From assembly GCF_021347895.1 (NCBI RefSeq), contig NC_067122.1, forward strand, positions 9,661,983-9,725,982: a stretch of 64,000 nucleotides of DNA, written 5' to 3'. Position numbers and translations under genes: made by a program. Source of the stretch: Acanthochromis polyacanthus. Its lineage: Eukaryota; Chordata; Actinopteri; Pomacentridae. How positions within the stretch are numbered: the first letter of the stretch is position 1; each line of letters starts with the position of its first letter. The notes under the pieces were generated by a model. The model worked only from the letters and a program-made list of their open reading frames with translations. It did no database searches and had not been told where the DNA came from. Of this stretch, positions 59,431-64,000 are shown in pieces.

Positions 59431-60519
59431 TTACAACAAATGTGCTGTGTTATTAACTGCATTCATTGCGGGCACAAGTTTAATGAACACATAAACATGC
59501 AACCCATCACCAATGTTTTGTAGTTCTTCTTTGCCGTCCACACTTCTCTAATGATATCATTTTCTTAGCACTGAAACATTATTTTGGCCATTCATAGACC
59601 GTTTCTGTCCTGTTACACCCCATCACACTCTCTTCTGAAGCTCGTCTGTGCTCCACTGATGATGCTTTTTTTTGATCCTCCACCAAATCTAACGCTCTAG
59701 TGATGTTGGTACCAACGCTGCCACCCTCCACCACCACTCCATCTGTCTATTTCTATTTCTACCTCCAGCTCTGTCTCAAGGTTGACTGGGAATTGTTAAT
59801 AGAAGGACCCACAGTCTCTTTGTTTCGAGGCAATGGCAGAAAACAAAGCACTCTAACTCAAAAACCATCAGGGGCCACATCGATATTGATTTTCGTAGCA
59901 AGACACACTTATCTATATATTGGGCTCCATTAGGGCTAACAGATAGGTTAGGGCAGCACTCTAAACAGCAGCAGATCAGCCTTCAAGTAAAGATGAAATT
60001 GGGCCCAGTGTCAATTTATCTTCTATTACCCTTCAATTGGAGCAACAGGGGGCAATAGAGTCACTGACACTGTAAGTAACAGGGGCCTCAAGGGGCTTTA
60101 CTTGCGTATCACTTTTGGAGGTGGCATGATTTGAAATATTAATACAAATATTTCTTTCTGTATTTATTTTATTTATTTTCCTGTTTGGAAAATTATTGTT
60201 CTTGACTTATGCATTGGTCAGTAGAGTACATCCCACAGCTTTGACCTTTACGTCAGTGCAAAGGTTACATCAAAGGTAGCAGTAGCACCAAAAAAATTAC
60301 AGCTTTTACTAAGAAAAAGAAGGAAACGGCATCAGAGGACGAGACAGTTCATTTCCAGTGAATGGAAATCACAGTGGTTGTTTGTTCACCCAAACTGGGA
60401 ACACGGGAGAGTAAACATACCCCAGGCTCAACTCGTGCAGTCTGCACAAACTATTTGTGTCAACATTGTCGCTTTATAACATATTGCTTAGGATGTGTAC
60501 TTCTGCACTAAGGGGCAAT

Positions 60520-60581
60520 GCAAATCTCGTTCCGAAATCGCGCGATAGCTCGCGCCAAAACGATTTTGGAACAAGATTTGC
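60520..60581. repeat. 21-bp-arm inverted repeat (hairpin)
   Basis: The left arm 60520-60540 starts GCAAATCTCGTTCCGAAATC. The complement of the right arm 60561-60581 starts GCAAATCTTGTTCCAAAATC. They match at 19 of 21 positions; both mismatches are transitions of the CpG-decay type. The loop is 20 bp and CG-rich. Confidence 0.9.
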
Positions 60582-62614
60582 TTTCTAGCGTCCTGAGATT
60601 TGGATACAGACCACAACAAATAGCGATCGCCAAGTAAAGTGGAGGTTTTCGTTCACTTCTCATCTCCAGTATGTTGTGGGACACTCGTTGAGACTATCCG
60701 AGCCGGTCAGCGTGGGAAAAAAAGCATGTTGGGGCGGACTTTGACGCGGGGGAGGGGGCAAGTTGCCACATACTTTTCGCTAGCTGAGCTGCTAGCTGAA
60801 CTGCGAAGCTGCCTGCCTGGCTAAATACTGGAGCTACGTCGAAAATTCATTTCTCCATCACTCACATGTATGAAAAGACATGAAAACAGACCCCAGGTTG
60901 AAAAAAAACGAAGTTCCCCTTTAAAATCTTCCATGCACAAAACTCAAAAATCAACCATCAGCAATCACAAATAGGAGACCTGGCAATGCACCCACCATAA
61001 TGTGACTTTGCCATTTGAAATCTGTACAGTGCAACACAATAAGAAAAATCCAAATTGCAGTTATAATTGTCACTCAATGTTGTTCTCAAGTCAAATGCTA
61101 TGAGTTTCAAGTTTCTATTTTGTCTCCAAATATTTAATAATGAAAGGGATGGAGTTGCTGGTTAAATTTGAAAACTAATTATCACAACAAAAACACAAAA
61201 AAACATTACCTGAAGGTAATTTAGTTAATGTTATTTGGCTTTGTTCTAAAGTAATGTAATTTAAAGAAAGGCTTGCATTACACTGATAAAGAATAAAGGA
61301 AGATGGGACAACAAATAAAAGAAGAAGAAAAAACTAGACAACTACACTACTTTCACTTCTTCTCAATTAGCTAACTTTGCATTTTTCTGCCAGATGGGTC
61401 TAGCTTTGTCTTATCGCTCATGTCTCCATTCCAGCCCAGAGGACAGCTGATGAGGGCTAAAGAGGGAATTAGCTACCCACTCAAAGGCTTTGCTCTGATC
61501 CTTCAGGTCACTATTTGGTCCCTCCAGCTCCTGAGCAGGACAGAGTAACACTGGTTTGTGAGGATTTGAGCAGATTTAAAATCAAAAGGGGAGGGAGGTC
61601 TAATACACGTACTGGACACAGACACATGAGCCAGAATCTATGGGTGCACCTAAGAGAAGTAAAAGACCCAAACCTGGTGAGGTCCCATTGGTGGCTTTTT
61701 CTCCAGAGGGCCAGAAGATGAGAACAGTTTGAGTACAATGTCTCTAAGCCTCAAATCTGTATTCCCTGAAGTGGCAGCCGAACTCAACTTATTTCAAATC
61801 AATGACTGCTACAATTATTTATTTTTATTTTCAAAATTCCTCATAATAAGAAGAGGCATTACAATAGATTTATGTCAAATAAATTAAATTAATAAATTAA
61901 ATAAACAAATTGTAACTACCCAAAGCATGAGGGTTTGTTTTTGTTCTACGGTCTGGAGTGTCTCAATATAGAAACAAAACACCTCTTTACCTGCCTCGAC
62001 ACCCGTCTTTAAGGGAAAAAAAGACAAGTCAAACAGAAAACAATCATTAAAAGTATTTCATCAGAATGATTGCACTTAGTTTTCTGCAGAAATGCTCAAA
62101 TAAAATTAAAACTAGCGTGTTCACTGTTCATACCTATTCTATTGCATCTCCAGATTTTTTGTTTTGCTGTTGGACTGTCTTTGTTCCACTAGATGGCGAT
62201 AGTGTATTAAAAAAACAAAAATAAAATAAATTTAAAAAAAAAACACTGTCAAGGGTCAACCTTGACAAAATGACACCCATATGTTATCAGTGGAAGCAAT
62301 CAATCAAAAATGACATAAAAGCACAAAAGAAAGTCATCAGCTTCTGTGATCCTGTAAGTGCAATCAGGTCTCCACTAACAGGACTGAACACGCTAAAGCA
62401 GACTAATAAAACAATGAGGCCTGCATTAGATCAATCAATTCACACTTGGATTTACATAGTTAAGAGTACACAGAAGAGAAATGCACTTCTTGGCAGTGTA
62501 GCATGTATTTAAACATGCCAGCACAATCATTTAAACTACAGCTGTCTATGTAAGACAAGGTCAGCTGAGCCTTAACCCTTTTCAGAACACAGTGCATGTC
62601 TACAAAAATGGTTA

Positions 62615-62648
62615 AAAAATAAATAAATAAATAAATAAATAAATAAAT
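62615..62648. repeat. (AAAT)n microsatellite
   Basis: About eight uninterrupted copies of AAAT in the egf-downstream intergenic stretch. Confidence 0.95.
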
Positions 62649-63714
62649 TGCATGCAACCTAAATTCAGTCAAATGACACAAAAAATGTGAAGTAAACCTC
62701 TAAATCTAGTCTTTTTTTTTTCTTTTTTTTTTACAAATCCCATTACTCAGTAGGGGTGTCTCAGAGACACAGGACTTAATGGATTTGCAGCCCTTTGTGC
62801 AGAAATAACTGTGCAGGAAGTCTGCCAATGTGTTCCACTTATTTTCCCTTTAATAAATTACACTACATTAGAAAATGCAATCATTAGATAGTTGATGACA
62901 AGAAAAATCCCAATTCCAAAGTATTCTTGCAGTAGATGAATATTGCAATACAATCTGCATCAAAGGAGTCAAGTGGGATGGAAACTGTGCAAAAGCTTCA
63001 AGTTTGTTGATTAAGAAATTCTGCATCTGTATAAAATCAATATATTTAACATTTAATGTTTTTAATTCACTCCATGGAGTCAAATCTGCACACCAAGAAC
63101 AATGCCTTCTGTAACAACATATATCACTATTGGCTTACTGAACAGTTGGGGGAAAATATCAGATTGAGAGATTTTCTGACAGATATTGTGATTGGATTTG
63201 CAATATGTTTCTAAAGTCAAGCTTCAGTTCAATAATCACTGTGGGATTTAAAGCATGGAGCATCACAACATGAGTCACCATCAAAAGCCTGACTGTCACA
63301 CAAAAGAGGCATGGATTCAAGGGTCAGACAGACTGCATAGAATATATCCAAAATTGCAGTCTTTGCAATGTGCTAATTGCTATAATTTCAAACTGCAATT
63401 TCATTTTGAAAGCAATCACTTGCATTAAGTCCTTGTGAAAGTAGTTTAATGCTTTGACATTTCAAGACCACAATGCATGACATTTTAAATACTGTAGGAC
63501 CATGAGGTTGTTATTTCGATGCCAAATTTTAGCTTTAAGTAATAAAAGCAATATGTAACATTTGAGATAACTTCTCAAATTCATATTTAATCACAATAGG
63601 CATACAAGCACACACTAAGGCCAGACTGACAGAAGAGACACCACTGTTTGTAAAGTACAGACATTCTTATCCTTCACACAATGTCATCAGGAAATCATCT
63701 GATCACTCCCAAAT

Positions 63715-63985
63715 TAATTTTTCAGCATGACAAAACTCTCAAAAATACAACCAGATTCATAAAGAACAACCTTCAGTAAAACATCCTACATCCTACCCAT
63801 ACTGAGTCCTGACCTCAACATCGTCCAGTAAATCTGGGATTACAAGAAGAGACATAAGCAACTGAGATAGCCTCAATTCACAAACAACTTTAAAAAACTG
63901 AGTGAAGTTCTCTAAGATGCTGAGGACGACATGACTACCTTGGAAATCAATGAACTAATGTACATTTCATGCCATTTCTGCAACA
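63715..63985 (+). pseudogene. Decayed Tc1/mariner-type transposase remnant
   Basis: From 63721 the frame reads FQHDKTLKNTTRFIKNNLQ, the counterpart of the second catalytic block ([12 protein letters not shown] in the intact element). About 85 bp later comes LSPDLNIVQ, stop, IWDYKKRHKQLR, the counterpart of [16 protein letters not shown]. The glutamate of that motif is replaced (VQ), and stops and frame changes break the rest. Clearly inactive and much older than the intact Tc1 at 37934-39572. Its limits, and whether terminal repeats survive, are unknown; it may run past the window end. Confidence 0.65.
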
Positions 63986-64000
63986 CTTTTGCCAACTTTA

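Larger units (their letters stand above)
59431..64000. other. Intergenic DNA downstream of egf
   Basis: No exon of a known gene was recognised. It contains a 21-bp-arm hairpin (60520-60581) within a GC-rich island (about 60500-60830), an AAAT microsatellite (62615-62648) and a decayed Tc1-type transposase remnant toward the window end. Confidence 0.65.

Overview
The window is nuclear genomic DNA of a bony fish, very likely a percomorph-type teleost. It has short multi-exon vertebrate genes with GT-AG introns, a vertebrate membrane-protein repertoire, fish-type SINE/LINE tails, and a Tc1 element of the kind common in teleosts. There are no bacterial operons, CRISPR arrays or convincing free-standing tRNA/rRNA genes. 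I cannot name the species.

Three complete protein-coding genes lie head to tail on the + strand. (1) gpm6a, neuronal membrane glycoprotein M6-a: ATG 5698, stop 22567, 7 coding exons, 278 aa, with a 12-kb first intron and a long 3' UTR to about 24.5 kb. (2) lrit3, a leucine-rich-repeat/Ig/FN3/transmembrane synaptic protein of the retina: 25949-32530, 4 coding exons, 639 aa, poly(A) signal near 33164. (3) egf, the transmembrane pro-epidermal growth factor: 36072-57284. I assembled it as 23 phase-compatible coding exons (3498 nt, 1165 aa), with two YWTD propellers, seven EGF modules before the hormone, the mature EGF module, a transmembrane helix and a cytoplasmic tail. All exon phases close and both ends have recognisable landmarks, so the gene models are good, although untranslated exons and transcription starts are inferred.

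Region by region: 1-5.1 kb is repeat-rich intergenic DNA (LINE tails, a tRNA-derived SINE, a nested repeat, a CTAT microsatellite). 5.1-24.5 kb is gpm6a. 24.5-25.9 kb is a short spacer and the presumed lrit3 promoter. 25.9-33.2 kb is lrit3. 33.2-36.1 kb is a spacer. 36.1-59.4 kb is egf with its probable 3' UTR. 59.4-64 kb is intergenic DNA with a near-perfect 21-bp-arm hairpin and a decayed Tc1-type transposase remnant.

The most notable mobile DNA sits inside egf. Intron 1 carries a full-length 1639-bp Tc1-like element with 215-bp terminal inverted repeats about 97% identical and an uninterrupted 344-aa DD34E transposase. Intron 21 carries a 574-bp non-autonomous element with about 20-bp terminal inverted repeats and a 9-bp target duplication, holding a decayed fragment that resembles the Walker A region of a RecQ-type helicase.

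lrit3 and egf are also neighbours in human (4q25). gpm6a lies far away on the same human chromosome arm (4q34), so the three-gene cluster combines an old linkage with a fish-lineage (or tetrapod-lineage) rearrangement. The genes are not known to work in one pathway: gpm6a shapes neurites, lrit3 organises photoreceptor-to-bipolar synapses, and egf gives rise to an EGFR ligand.
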